Positions 34,512-47,231 of a stretch of DNA of 64,000 nucleotides are shown in pieces. Both the position numbers and the translations under genes were made by a program. Within the stretch, counting starts at the first letter, position 1, and each line of letters starts with the position of its first letter. The notes beneath the pieces were generated by a model. The model ran no database searches. It had not been told where the DNA came from and saw nothing but the letters and a program-made list of their open reading frames with translations. Origin of the DNA: Echinometra lucunter (Eukaryota; Echinodermata; Echinoidea; Camarodonta; Echinometridae); contig CM057162.1 in the NCBI GenBank assembly GCA_029962745.1, positions 19,427,840 to 19,491,839 on the forward strand, written 5' to 3'.

Positions 34512-35285
34512 TCAAATAGCAAAATCTGAGGAAAGGAACGGAGAAAAAACAAAGAGAACAAGAAGAGCCCAAGCTGACGTGACGGGACATTACAACGTAG
34601 ATAAAGGAACTATGTGAGGACTTAAATTATAAGAGACATACAAAACACACATAGAAGATATAAATATACATATTACAAGCGATAGAAAGAGAGGCTGGAT
34701 CATTAGTATCATGACGGACAGGGACAAATCAGGATAAGGGGGGGGGGGGACAGAGAAAATTAGAGGCTAGTTCTCAGCAGTAAAGGAGGTATCAAACAAG
34801 CAAACAAGAGAGTGCAGAAAGGATTGAATAATAGAATAAGAGAAAAAGGAGAGAGAGAGATAGAAAGAAAGAAAGAATTAAACAGAGAGAGAGAGACATA
34901 GAGAGAGACAGCAAGATAGAGGAAGGGATGAAGCTTAGATCTTGGCCTCAACCAACGCTGACCCTGCATGTGTGTATACCATAGTACCGTACACATAGCA
35001 GTGCGTGTACACATTTTCAGCAACTTAACCGGCGAGTTACACTTTAGAGGCGTATCACAGTATCGAAGCTTAACATGCGTCTCCATCTGATGTTAAACCA
35101 ATTCTATTCATGAATATAATCATAATTATGGTAGTGATATTATTGCATTTAATGAATCGGGCGGCAAGTTTTGCGAGGAATTACAATACCCTGCACATTT
35201 TGGTAACAATAATATGCCGTGACACCCCCTCTCTGCCTCTTCCTCCAATTGGCTTGCATAGAGTTTTACTTTATGAGAATTCAAG

Positions 35286-35319
35286 CCCCCCCCCCCCCCC
35301 CAAAAAAAAAAAAAAAAAA
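35286..35319. repeat. C16-A18 junction
   Basis: A C run directly followed by an A run just before the SINE head at 35330. Replication slippage or assembly length error is possible. Confidence 0.85.
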
Positions 35320-35329
35320 TGCATGGAAG

Positions 35330-35637
35330 AGATGCTGTGGTCCAGTGGATAAGTATCCTTACTTGAGCCACAATGTCCGGGGTGTCCTTCTGCAAGATAT
35401 GAATTTACGTACATTTGCCACTTTTCACCCATTAAGTGGTATACCCGGTAAGATGCGACGGCCATTGTGATTTGTTTAGCATTGTGAGTGCGACTGGCCG
35501 GAATTAATGCTGTGCAGAAAGTGCACACATTGTGTGCGGGCAAGCTTGCATGAATCCGATGACCGGGGTAATGATATTTCTGTAAAGCGCTTAGACACAT
35601 TTCAGAGAGAAAGCTTAGGCGCTACATTAATGCAGAA
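35330..35637 (+). mobile_element. tRNA-derived SINE
   Basis: The A box TGGTCCAGTGG lies at 35338-35348 and a decayed B-box region follows (CCGGGGTGTCC). A core CATTTGCCACTTTTCACCCA, GGTATACCCGGTAAGATGCG and a 3' part GTAAAGCGCTTAGACAC...GGCGCTACATTAATGC complete it. This head-core-GCGCTAxATxAATGC layout is typical of marine invertebrate tRNA SINEs. Its 3' end runs straight into the right inverted arm. Confidence 0.72.
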
Positions 35638-36621
35638 TATTCAAAATCATGTGCAGAAACTTACTCCCCTCCCTCAGCTATATAGCCTCGCCAGACCAAC
35701 GGGAGAAGCAGCATCCATCATTCACCCTGCATAAACCTTGATAAATTTGCATACTTCAAAATCATGTGCAGAAGACTCAAAACCCCCACCAAGCCCCAAG
35801 AGGCAAGACAAGCAAAACCAAAGTTCGCCTGTAGAGGTAGTATCCCTTGTTCACCCTGCATATATCCCTGCATAAATTGGATGAACTTCAAAATCAAGTG
35901 CAGAAGCCTCAAAGCCGCCCCCCCCCCCCCCCCTTCAGCCCCATCAGACCAAATAGAACAAGCAAATGACAAAAGATATAGCCCGCGCCAAGCTAACAAG
36001 CTAGCAAAACTCGCCAATAGCGCCTCCTTTAGGCCGAGAAAAAAGAGGAACGTATTTTTTGGCAGAGTGAAATAAATTATTGAGAGAAAGTGAAATGGTT
36101 TCGGTGAGAGAAGAGGAATGGATTTTAGGTACACCGTCGATAGAACGCGCGTATATGAGCTAGCTAGCTAAGCCAGAGATAAGCTCGCCAAGGCCGTTAA
36201 GCTCACCCAGGTCGATAAGATCGCTTTAGGCCGAGATAAAAGAGGAACATATTTTTGGCAGAAAGTGAAAAGGTTTTGGTATGAGAGAAAGAGGAATGAT
36301 TTTTTTTTCTTAAAAGTGAAATGTATTCCTGCGAAAAGTGGAACGAATTTTGGAAAAAAGTGAAATATATTTTTGTGAAGAGTAAAATATATTTCTGTGA
36401 AAAAGTGGAATGTATTTTGGAAGAAAGTGGAATATATTTTTGTGAATAGTGAAATAATATTTTTGTGGAAACTGTGAAACGAATTTTTGTGAAAAGTGGA
36501 ATGCTTTTTTTAAAGAAGTGAAATATAAATTTGCTGGAGTGAAATGGTTTAGTGAAAAAGAAACATATATTTGTTCAAGTGAAATATATTTTAATTTGAT
36601 TCCCTTATGGCGTGCCATAGA
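35586..36621. repeat. Right arm of a 10.3 kb inverted duplication
   Basis: Reverse complement of 26284-27326, ending GGCGTGCCATAGA. The two arms differ by scattered substitutions and by homopolymer length (C16 at 35918-35933 against G11 in the left arm). Open frames across the arms (for example 35718-36134 and 36310-36714, minus) come from the TTCACTTTT-type tandem units, which lack stops in one frame. Confidence 0.85.
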
Positions 36622-36748
36622 TGTCCCAAGAATAGTTGGTGAAAAGATAAAACTATGAAAACAGAGTGCAGAATTTCTGCTGAAGAAGAAGTACTGTTGT
36701 ACATGTATGCACACATTGTACAGTGTGAATCATCATGCACACACTGGG

Positions 36749-39439
36749 CTGGAATTTATAAAGGTGGTTGAGATTTACATGTCAACCACGGTTTATGCAG
36801 ATTTCATGGTATAATAGTTTGCTTGATTTAGTGCGTGCACTTAAAAAGGTGCAATAATGAAAGCGAGTGTTTGGCATATGGTGCTAAATTCACGCTGGTT
36901 GCTGTAGTGTAGACCATGGTTTATTATAATTGATTAAAGTTGCTATTCATAGGTTTTCACTACGCTCGAATTTCAAATTAAAATAAAGTTTATGGTGCAC
37001 AAATCACTATGTAACCAACTGAAACTTTTGAAAAGTAAATGGGAAACAAATACTGCCTGTCACAAATCGATAAAACGATGCGAGATCCGTGATGTCATCA
37101 CATGGACAATAGCCTGTGATATGGTGTGTTGTGAATATGGTGAATGTGATGTGTCGTGTCCGAGTGAGTGATTAAAACGATGTTTCTGCATTGTTTGGAT
37201 GAATTAATTATTCTGTGAATGTTTTCAAAGTATGTTTCAACCATTCTATTTAACATTATTCATATCATAATGTCGGAGAAATTCACAAATTAATGATGAC
37301 TTTTTGCAATTAGAAAGGAAAAAAAAATCCCATAATATAATAGAACAGTCTCCCTTGTACATGCTATGTAACAGCTGTGGGACATACCATTTTAATTTTA
37401 GGGGTGTCATAATTCACGAAAGACGGAAGGATAGATGGTATACTTTGTTTTCTTGATGAATAGTTTGAACTTGTCTAAAGAAAATATAGAAATGGTAATC
37501 ACCTTACTGCTAATTTGTTTTTTCTTTTCTAATAAGTAGCTAATTTATATTTGCATGTGCTTATAAGCTCAAGTTAACTTTTCCATACTCGGCATTTCAG
37601 TAGTCAATTGTTTGTATGTAGTAGGTAGGTGAGGTGAAGTAGGTGAGGCAAAGGTGAGAGTAATTTGGCTTGTAATTCAATTATGCCTTTGGTGATAGTC
37701 TTAGCTCAGTTATAATTTCACATCTGGGTTATTTTCACTGTTTATTTGCTTGAAAATCATCATAACCTGCACTAAAAAAATTAATTCCTTGAAAAATATT
37801 TTCGAATGAAATTCCTTGTCATTTAATCAGAGTATTACAGGCAAAAACCCTTGATAAAGACTTGAAGCTACCCTATAATGCAATACATGTATGATGTTCA
37901 TCTCTACACCCCAGCTCTACACTATCTGAGATCAGTGGTGACGTCCAGTCTCTGCACGCTAGTGTTGCAACGAATTGCCGAAATTCGGATTCGATTCGGA
38001 TTCAGAATTATTTTTATTTGTTTGAAATAAAAAGTCGGAATTCAGCTTTACATGTGTGTTTTTTTTGTTTTGACTTCCTTTCTTCTTTAACATGCGAAGC
38101 GCGGGGATGCGCGATCTTGATTCATTGATCAAATAGAAATTATTCAAACTCCATCATCTTTAAAAACAAACTTACGATAGTAGTAGAAATTATTCAAACT
38201 CCATTATGTTTAAAAATGGACGTACGATAGAAGCAAAAATTATCTAAACTCCGTCTTGTCTAGAAAATGAACGCACGATAAAAATAGAAATTATCTAAAT
38301 TCCGTCATGTTTAAAAATGAACGGACGATAGAAGTAGAAATTATATCAACTCCATCATGTTTAAAAAACAAACGCACGATAGAAGTAGAAATTACTTAAA
38401 CTCCGTCATGTTTAAAAACATGTTCAACTGAATGCTGGAGTTCCCGAATCTTCCGAATCTTCCGAATCAAGCAACAAAATTCAAATTCAGCAGGATTCGT
38501 TTTGACAACGCAAATTCGCGAATTTTCAGTTCGGTTTCGGAAATTCGGAAACAACACTACTGTACGCTAGCTAGCCATTCCTATCATAATAAATACGAGA
38601 TTTTAGTAAAGAGGAATGTTGTAGATCAAGATAGTTTCTGCAAGAAGCATCAATTTTTCCTTAGACAACAATATTATCTAGGTAACTTTTACATACAATC
38701 ATGATTTGTCGAGCGCGTCTCTTAATCAGTTCTGTCTCTGAGTCTGAGAATTTGATGCAACATCGTTTTGGGACGTAGTTTGACGTTTGCATCCCGGGGG
38801 CTTGGTTTTCTTTGTCATTTTCATGTCAATTTTTTACTTTAAATTCTGCTTTGACCAAAAAAGAAAAGAAAATCGACTCGTCAATGAGGTAATGTAAATA
38901 TTAAGCCACTGCATTTTTGCCTCCTCTCTTAATAACAGCATCTAAAATCCATCAAAATTGCATGCGATCATCTCAATGCACAATGTTTTATTACGTGCAA
39001 GTGCTAGCTCGCCGCAGATCGTCCATGTGCCTACGTCATCATTGGGGACCCGTATTGCTCGCAGCCACTTCCTGGTTCTGAGAATCAGAGGGGCGTTTTT
39101 GGAAAATGTGTTTTTAGATAATTTCTTGGAATTTACAGGAGCAATAATGAACACCACTGTCTTCTACACACTTCCCGTTTCCATCCATATATAATTAACC
39201 CTATTCCGTGATTTTCTTTGAATTTCACCTTCAATACGTAAACTCAACTGTGAGTTAAATTTGAATAAACCCCAGTCTAAACCACTGCAACTAGCATGAA
39301 ATGAGCGCCCTATGCCAAACACACTTGTTCATTATTGGACCTTTCTAAGTGTATATGTGCTAAATCAAGCACACTTGCATGATGAAATCTGCATAAACCA
39401 TGGTCTGAATCTAAACCACCTTTGTGAATTCCAGCTATC
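36749..39439. mobile_element. 2.7 kb element with ~170 bp inverted ends
   Basis: Left GCTGGAATTTATAAAGGTGG and the complement of the right end, GCTGGAATTCACAAAGGTGG, pair; matching continues through GGTTTATGCAGATTTCAT, TTGATTTAG and TGTTTGGCATA. The interior is AT-rich and is interrupted by the hAT-like insertion at 37960-38559. No transposase is recognised. Two separate solo ends in opposite orientation is the alternative reading. Confidence 0.62.
37960..38559. mobile_element. hAT-like insertion carrying a ~50 bp tandem array
   Basis: CTGCACGC (37952-37959) and CTGTACGC (38560-38567) flank it, an 8 bp target duplication with one mismatch. The ends are TAGTGTTG and CAACACTA. Subterminal blocks are CCGAAATTCGG/CCGAATCTTCCGAAT. 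The centre (38135-38417) has five to six copies of a ~50 bp unit with consensus AAATTATCTAAACTCCGTCA and AACG(C/G)ACGATAGAAGTAG. Confidence 0.8.
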
Positions 39440-40307
39440 GAGTTTGATTAGAAAACGGCTCTTCCAAATTTATATCTCAGGACATTAGAGATAAATACAT
39501 GTACATGAATTACTTTTGTGTGCTCTTCATAATGGTATGTTTCAATATCATGAAAGGCAAATAAAGCTATAATAAGCTACTAATCAAACAATTCTGAAAA
39601 CATATTTTGTTTAGACATCTGAAAAGGCCCCTTTTCCTCGAAATCATCCAACACTCAATCAATTAAATTCATCTATTATCCAACAGAGAGTATTAAACAT
39701 CTCCAGTTCCAATAGCTTGACTGCCAATTAACACAGTGCTGTTGCATCAGGTACTGTTCACTATGGATCATATCCTGTGCTTTTGTCATGGAGAAGAAAA
39801 TTAAAAATAGAACTAAGGAGGGTTAATGCATACATGTAATTCATGAGCAGGAATCGTATCATGGAGAGTAAGGGAGGGGGGGGAAGAGAGATTCAAGTTC
39901 AAGGACATTGATACGCATACCAAGAAGCGCATTACACTGTTAGGCTATTAAGCTGCGCTTATCATATGTGATGTCACAAAAGAAAGCAGCAAATGGCAGC
40001 CTCCATGACTGTGTGAATCTCGACATTTCAATCAGATTCGTAGCTTACATATTCATATTGCATGCCCGTTTTATAAAAGAAATAATTCATGTTTTGTGGC
40101 TCGTACATTAGTGATGCGCACTGCACTCAGTTAAGTTACAATGAGTTGGATAATGAACTCGACAAAGTCTCCTTCATTATCCCATTGTGACTTAACTTTC
40201 GTGCAGTGCATATATGCAGTAATGCACTCAAAAACATGAATTATTTGTATAATACCATAACTGACTCTCGTATACATGTAGTCATGTATATGTACGCGTA
40301 TGTATAT
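39440..40307. other. Intron, no recognised features
   Basis: AT-rich, with no paired ends or exon-like sequence. Confidence 0.5.
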
Positions 40308-40494
40308 GCATGGGGAATGGAGAGGAAAGAGAGAGATAGGTGGAATGGATGAAAACTGGTTGAAAGAAAACAAAAGAAAGAAAAGGGAGTGAAAATATAG
40401 GAAGCTGGATGAAGAAAATATAGAAAGACAGAGAAAGAGGGAGGTATGGACAATATCATGTAAAGGGCTGTTCAAGCTGTTCACCAAGTCTCTC
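40308..40494 (+). repeat. Direct duplication, copy 1
   Basis: ~185 bp, copied at 40757-40940. Shared blocks are GATAGGTGGAATGGATGAAA, GAAGCTGGATGAAGAAAAT and AAAGGGCTGTTCA(A/G)GCTGTTC. Between the copies are an (AT)n run (about 40595-40615) and ~235 bp of other sequence. The copies lack the TG...CA ends of an LTR. Confidence 0.8.
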
Positions 40495-40756
40495 TCTGGA
40501 AGGCTCTCCCACTGACGATCTGATCAGCAGAATCGCTAGAAACATTCAAAAAGTGTCTCAAATCATATGTTCACATCTTATTTTAGTTAAAAAAATATAT
40601 ATATATATATATATACATGTTTCTTTACATATTTCTCTCTCCTTCCTTACCTCGTTTACTTGTGCCTCAGAATAGTAAACTAGATTGTAGCGCATTACAA
40701 ATTATGCAGTTCTCTAATATGTGGGTGTAGGGCATGTAAAAGAAGTTCTTACATAT

Positions 40757-40940
40757 GCATAAAGGGGGAGAGGAAAGAGGGAGATAGGTGGAATGGATGA
40801 AAACTGGTTGAGAGATACCAAAGAAAGAAAAGGCAGTGGAAATTTAGGAAGCTGGATGAAGAAAATGTAGAAAGGCAGAAAAATAGGGAGGTATCAGCAT
40901 TTTCATGGAAAGGGCTGTTCAGGCTGTTCACCAAGTCTCT
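40757..40940 (+). repeat. Direct duplication, copy 2
   Basis: Second copy of 40308-40494, diverged by roughly one base in ten by eye. Confidence 0.8.
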
Positions 40941-43900
40941 AATACACATGGGTGTGGGACATGTAAAAGAATTGAAAATGTTGAGAACTTGCAAATATGT
41001 ATGTAACTCTCTTTATACAGAGAGTGCTATGGAAATGCAATGCTATAAATCCTCTTCATAAAATGGATGAAACTTAAGCCTTACTAGGTGAATGATAATT
41101 TATGGCTTATAATTATAAGTTTATAATATTTTTCAAATTTTTAATCTCCATTTTCAACAGATAAAACCTTTTACAACATAAGTAATTAAAATCATGCAAG
41201 TAGCATACAGTCATGTACACAATATCTGAAATAAACAATTATTATATAACTGAATACAACCTTATCTCAACATGCACTCAGCCTCTTTTCTCAGTTGGCT
41301 CTGCTTTTCAATTCAACCGATTTATACATTTCTATATTCTTTTATACAAGAAAATAATGTTAAATTTCATCCGCAGTTAAAAACTTTTTTTCTTTTATTT
41401 CACAATTCAAGCAAGATAAAATCAGGTTAGTATTACTTAAGGTAATAACTCAAAAACATGTTTACGAATGGAGGAGCAGTGGCTCACTTCGAATCTACAT
41501 GTATTTCTTGCCCTTTTCACCTTTTTTGTTCACTTACCTTCTCCAGATCGTTGTATCATTTTCCACCCAACCCCTTTTTTTCTCTTTTCCTACAATATAC
41601 ATGTACAAGGGTTGTATGGTTTTCCCATTAAGAGAGAAACTTGGCAATAATACAAGTTCCTACTGCAAAAAAAAAGAGAAAGATACACTGTATGTTGGGT
41701 TGGATATCACAAGTGAGTATACATGTACATGTATGTTCAGATCAAGTCCCCAGTATACCATATTAAACAGCCAATCCGCAGGTCCCCTAAAAGTGCGCTA
41801 TTTTATTTCCAGTTCTGCCTGACTATGAACAAATAATGATCAGGAACCCAAACAGCTCATTTGCAAATCATTGAATAGATTACTTATCATTGGTCAATAG
41901 TCATGAGTTATATATACATCAAATAAAAGAAAAAGAATCAGAGATTCCTGCCATGCTTTTACTATCTTCAAAACAAAAGACAAAATTGGTAAGAAATTGT
42001 GTTACTTTTATGGCAAAAATGGATATGAAATGAAGTATAAAGCTGGCCAAAACTCCCCCAGTTTTATTGTAAGCCCGGGTAAATTTGACATGAGTGTGAA
42101 GGGCCTTTTCTTTACTTTCCAAATACTGAAATAACATTAAAGTGCACTTCATGACAGGGTCAGAATCCAGCAATAGAGGTGTACACGTATGTAAGCAATG
42201 TATGCATTTTGTCTTTAAAATAGTAAATTCCAGCTTTCCAATCGGTTACCTCCACGCAACATGTTTTCTCACAGCCAGGCAACAGTTAGGCACATGTTTG
42301 CACAAGGGTCAAGCAACAGGTTGCGCATGGTTCCATACAACACTCACTTGGTTACAGGATGCCTCGCTTGCCAATCACAGGGCTCAAATTCCATGGTCTT
42401 GACAATTTCAAAGATATTTTTTGTACTGTTGCTAAATTTTGCTGGATCCTGACGCTGTCATAAATTTATTGGTGTTAATATAAATGTAAGGATAAAATAG
42501 ATAAGATTCTAGCACTTCCACACATATGCATCTTGATGGCAGCTCATATTCTTTTCATGTCTTTTAATCACTTGAAATTTTGTAAGGAAAAGCGTTTGTT
42601 ATTACTATTTCATCAGTTATTTTAAACAACTTATTCCTACAACTCTTGACTTAAACAAAACATCCTGTATAGAAAATTTAATGAGCACAGCATGAATATT
42701 TCATGAGTAACATTTTAAAGATGATCATGCAGTACAACCAACTGGGTGCAAGGAAAGAGTCCATTTCGGGCACTGGAAATAAAATTTGCATTTTTTGCTT
42801 GTTTGCATAGAACCTGAGGTCTAACTGTTCCCTTAAAATTGTATGTTAATGTTGTTAATTTTTCACTTTTTTTGTTTGTTTCTTTGTTCGCATTTAGAAT
42901 TCGTGTATTTTGCTTTTTGCTTCAGGCTTGTAATTTAACATTTTTTTCAACAAATATGGGATTTCAACAATTTCCTCTGAATACGGTTGTAAGTACATAA
43001 ATTTAATACCAGATTGGGAAATCACTGCTGACATTAAACATGTAAGCTCTTATCTCAATGCTTCTTATCAATAATTCTTCACTAGTTTCGTATAGTGATG
43101 TACGCGCATAGGCTTACAAGGACAAGGGATACATTGGTTAAGGAATTACGCTTACAGATGATTTGAATAGTATCAACTACAGACACAGGATATAAGTATT
43201 ATATATGGTTTCCTATCTGCTCTCAGTCATCAAAATGTTTCATGAATCATGTGCACAAATTAATGCAGAATGCAATTACATCACTGTGCCTTGTTTTAAG
43301 TACAGATCTATAACAGTTGGATTATCCACTATTCTGTAATTCTTTTCTGTGGCTGATTAACTATATACCGAACATGTGCATGTATTTGTTCGGCCACTTG
43401 TTTCCTTCTCTGATCTGATCTCCTAAGTTCTGCCTACATGTATTTTAATACCACTGCTGAGATAATATCTCATAAAAACAGATCTGATTTCAAATGTGTA
43501 AGGGATCCACTTGCAAAAGACAGTTATGGTACACTGGCTGTGTTTCCATTAGCCCCAAAACAATACCCTACTATACTGTAATTCTGATAATAGGATTTTA
43601 AAAGGCCTTGTGAAACAGCCAGTTAATGCATGACAAAGAAGAAATTAATGTTTTGCTGCTGAGCTTGGGAAATACATGTACCTCACTTTGAACCAGGAAT
43701 ACCAGCCTGATTGCAATATCACTTTTTACTTCCCAATGAGGATGCAATAAGCAGGCCATTTTCCTTCAGAACTAGGATATCAAATTACAGCGTGCTCCAA
43801 GTACACATACATATTAATATCAACAACCAAATTTATCTCGGTGCACATGTAGTTGAGGAATTGTGATTTGTGCAATACATACATAAAGCTGCCTTAATTC

Positions 43901-44211
43901 AGCTACAATGCACCTTCAGTACCATTCTTCACAATATTAAATGTAATCAACAAATATATGTAAATGAAATATACGGTGTATGTACATGTAAATGAGTAAA
44001 ACTGATATTAAACTTAAACTTGGGAACAACTTCTACAAAAACAGCATAATGTCCTAAACTCAAGCTTGAGAGGGCTAATGAAAAGGCATCTGACAATGCA
44101 ATACAGGGTACATGTGTCAGTGCCATTTGGATTGATCGGAATTGCTTCATCCTTGCATTTGTATGTATACTATATCCATGAAGGCATATTTTGTATGCAT
44201 GATGCCAGATC
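40941..44211. other. Intron, no recognised features
   Basis: About 3.3 kb of AT-rich sequence with scattered TACATGTA palindromes. No exon, SINE or paired ends identified. Confidence 0.5.
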
Positions 44212-44346
44212 AACAGATCAATTTAGAAGGCAATGAAGTGGAATAGATTATGCCATTAGCTAACCTGATAATTAATACAACAGATCAATTTAGAAGGCAA
44301 TGAAGTGGAATAGATTATGCCATTAGCTAACCTGATAATTAATACA
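44212..44346 (+). repeat. Perfect 67 bp tandem duplication
   Basis: 44212-44278 is repeated without visible change at 44279-44345. A very recent duplication, or an assembly artefact. Confidence 0.9.
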
Positions 44347-44680
44347 ACACTTCCAGTAGGCTCATAAGGTAGAATGTATTAGGCTGCAAGATATTACAAA
44401 AAGTGTTTATGACCTGAATACAGAACATTCTAACAATGAAATCATAAGTATACACTGTATGATAATTATCAGAAAAGGAAAGGGTGCTGATGCAACTTTT
44501 TGGTCAATTTTTTTCTCTTTTTTTTTCAATGATTATAACATATGACGGCTATTAAATAATATCAAAACATTATTTTTTTCAAACGACATACATACTGAGA
44601 ATATTCAGACTGTAATGTGTGGAATCACAGAGTCAGACAGATTTTAAATAAAACTTTATGAATTCATGTTTTGCTAATAA

Positions 44681-46410
44681 GGCTCCACACTAACTTTTTT
44701 TTTCTTGGTGGCCCGTTCGGGCCACCAAAATTATCATTTTTTTTATTTTGGTGGCCCGAGAATAAAATTTGGTGGCCCGAAAAAAACAAAGAAAAACATA
44801 AGAAATTTAATAATTATAATAAAACGTTGTTAGAATGATTAAAACCCATTGTTTTACCCTCCTATGCCCTGAAATTATCATATTCAATGATAAAGTTGCA
44901 GATTATTTTATGATTCCTGCTTTCAATGACCCTTCAATGTAGGGCTGTTATGAAAGCCCATTTTTGGTATTAGTTTAAACGGTCATTTTTTCTTGACGAT
45001 TAATCGACTACTCGGTACTTTCATTCGGCCAGTCGGCCAACCACTACAGCTGTTTGTAGCCTGCCACCATTCAGCCCCGCGCCGGAGCTGCACCTGCGCT
45101 GCAGCTCCGGAGTGAGGCCAGTATAACAGCGTGTGCAATATCCCTATCGGTAATGTCCGATTTTCATAAAGAAACTTGCCAATAAAGTAGCTTTGAAAAG
45201 AATTGTATTGCTTGTCCAGTTCATAAAAATTCAAATCATAGCCTCCTACCTCTTTTTGTGAGGACCGAATAAAAAATCCTGGTCAAATAAAGTCAAATAG
45301 ATCGGCATTTGCTTGATATTTCATTGATAATTGATGAAATCATGTTTTAATTATTCGTCAGTTGACAAGAGATGGCGCCAACCCGGAAGTGGAGCGTAAC
45401 AGTCAGTGCACAAAATCTCATTCGGCCGTGTTGAAACTACGTATACATTATGATGGAAGCGCTTAGCAGTCATTTGAAATCGAACTCCAATGATTGAAAT
45501 CCCCATCACAAATCGCCAGCAAGGGCATATAACAAACGAACAAGTGCTTACTTGCAAGTATGAATGTTTTTTTCTTGGTAATATCCTTTCATCTTCGTTC
45601 ATTGCTATATGTTCCAAAAATATTTTGTCACACTGATTGTAATAGCGTATCTTTGATTACGTTAGTGAGCTCACTTGCTTACGGTGCATATCGCTGTGGT
45701 GAACGATGGTGCAATGTGTGATTAAGTCGCTCTCTCACACACACACACATTAGGGCTTATGGCTTCCGAATATAATTGAAATACTTGTTTTCGCTGTGCG
45801 AGACATAAGAGTTTGGTGATCAAAAAAGATATTCTCATGTGAATTTAAGGCGTCTAAATGACATCATCACACCTTAAAATTTTGAAATGGAGAGAAACAT
45901 TCTTGATTTCATTAATGATTTCGCATTTTTGATAGATCATTCTGAAGTTCAAACTACAATGTATGTTTCCGAGTAGTCGATAGAAATTCTATTATTTGTG
46001 TAGTGACATTTTCGGACATTTAATCATGTACTATACTAGACTCGACACAGGCCTAGTGTGGTGCACGGAAAATACACACGGCCGCAGACCTATATATACT
46101 GCCATAAGACTAATCTAACTTTCATTTGAGGTCGGCTAGCTCACCGCAACTAGATCCAGGTGCAATTACATGTAGAGTGATGTTGCGCCAACTCAAACTG
46201 CGTCGTCGCTGATGAACCGCAAACAAACTGACTTGCAATTTGGATCGCAGAAGGAGCTAAAATGTGTACAATTAACACGCACATAAGTCGCGTTAACTTA
46301 AAATTTTCTGGTTGCCCGATTCAGGCCACCAAACTTATCACTTTTTGAAAAATGGTGGCCCGGCAGCCAAAACATTTGAATTTTGTCACCGCTAATGTCG
46401 AGCCTTGCAT
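44681..46410. mobile_element. Element or nested pair with GGTGGCCCG blocks
   Basis: The outer ends AAGGCTCCACACTAAC and GCTAATGTCGAGCCTTG are complementary. Near both ends sits GG(T)GGCCCG(A/T)TCGGGCCACCAAA(A/C)TTATCA in the same orientation (44710-44740, 46310-46345). An inner TAGGGCTGTTATGAAAGCCC start (44941) and CGACTACTCGG/CCGAGTAGTCG pair (45008, 45970) suggest a second element nested inside. No protein recognised. Confidence 0.55.
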
Positions 46411-46916
46411 GTAAATACATGTACATAAATTTAGGTGAGATACTGTTCTACCCCCCCCCCCCCTTCCCCCCGTAAACATGTTATTAATTGTTCCTTTAAA
46501 AAAAAAATCATTCAGCATGGTAACCAAATCTAAATTAACAGAATAGTTATTTCAAATGAACATGCATTGATCATTTCATTTGCCTAGATCTCACTTTTGC
46601 TGAGTGTAAAGAGATCTGCCAATGTTTGATTTTTCATGAAAGGATTGTTGTTGCTGTTTTCATCCTGTTCTGAAATAACAGTCCTCTTCAGTCCCTCATA
46701 AGCATTCATGAACAGGTCAGAATAAGCATCACTATTAAGGACTTAAAACACAAGGACTGTATTTGACTGCATAATGGTCAACTATGGGTACTTGATACAT
46801 ACTGTATTAAGTACCTACAAAAATGTACGCATGCAGATACACTCTAGAAATATTACAAATGTCTATACTCCATGATTTTAAATCTCCTTGACTGTTTTTT
46901 GTGTTTGCTTACAGTG

Positions 46917-46969
46917 TATGTTTTATTCTGTTTTGTTTTGTTTTGTTTTGTTTTCCGGGGGGGGGGGGG
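46917..46969. repeat. (TTTTG)n followed by G13
   Basis: TTTTG pentamers, then a 13-base G run (46957-46969). Confidence 0.85.
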
Positions 46970-47231
46970 AGTCATTTCGTTTTCTTCTCAACAATATCTG
47001 CCTATCTCATGGTGAATCATGCACAGGCCAACAAATGAAGATCTATGGGTGCTCAGGGTAAAGAGGCCAAAACAATGCTCTTCTAATCCTTTCCTAATCC
47101 TACACTGAATGCCTGTCAAATTCTTTTCCTACTCTCAGTTCTATTCCTACACATATTTCATACATGTAACTTTTACAATCAAGTCAGTCCCATCACTAAA
47201 CCCCCTCCCCCATAACCCTGTCCACTTCTCA

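Noticed and set aside
36310..36714. 134-codon minus-strand frame, and its counterparts at 26281-26595 and 35718-36134
   Set aside because: They come from TTTCACTTTT/CACAAAAATA tandem units in the inverted arms; low-complexity protein with no domain, different frames in the two arms.
40308..40940. Solo LTR pair
   Set aside because: No TG...CA ends, no primer binding site or polypurine tract in the expected places, and the span is too short.
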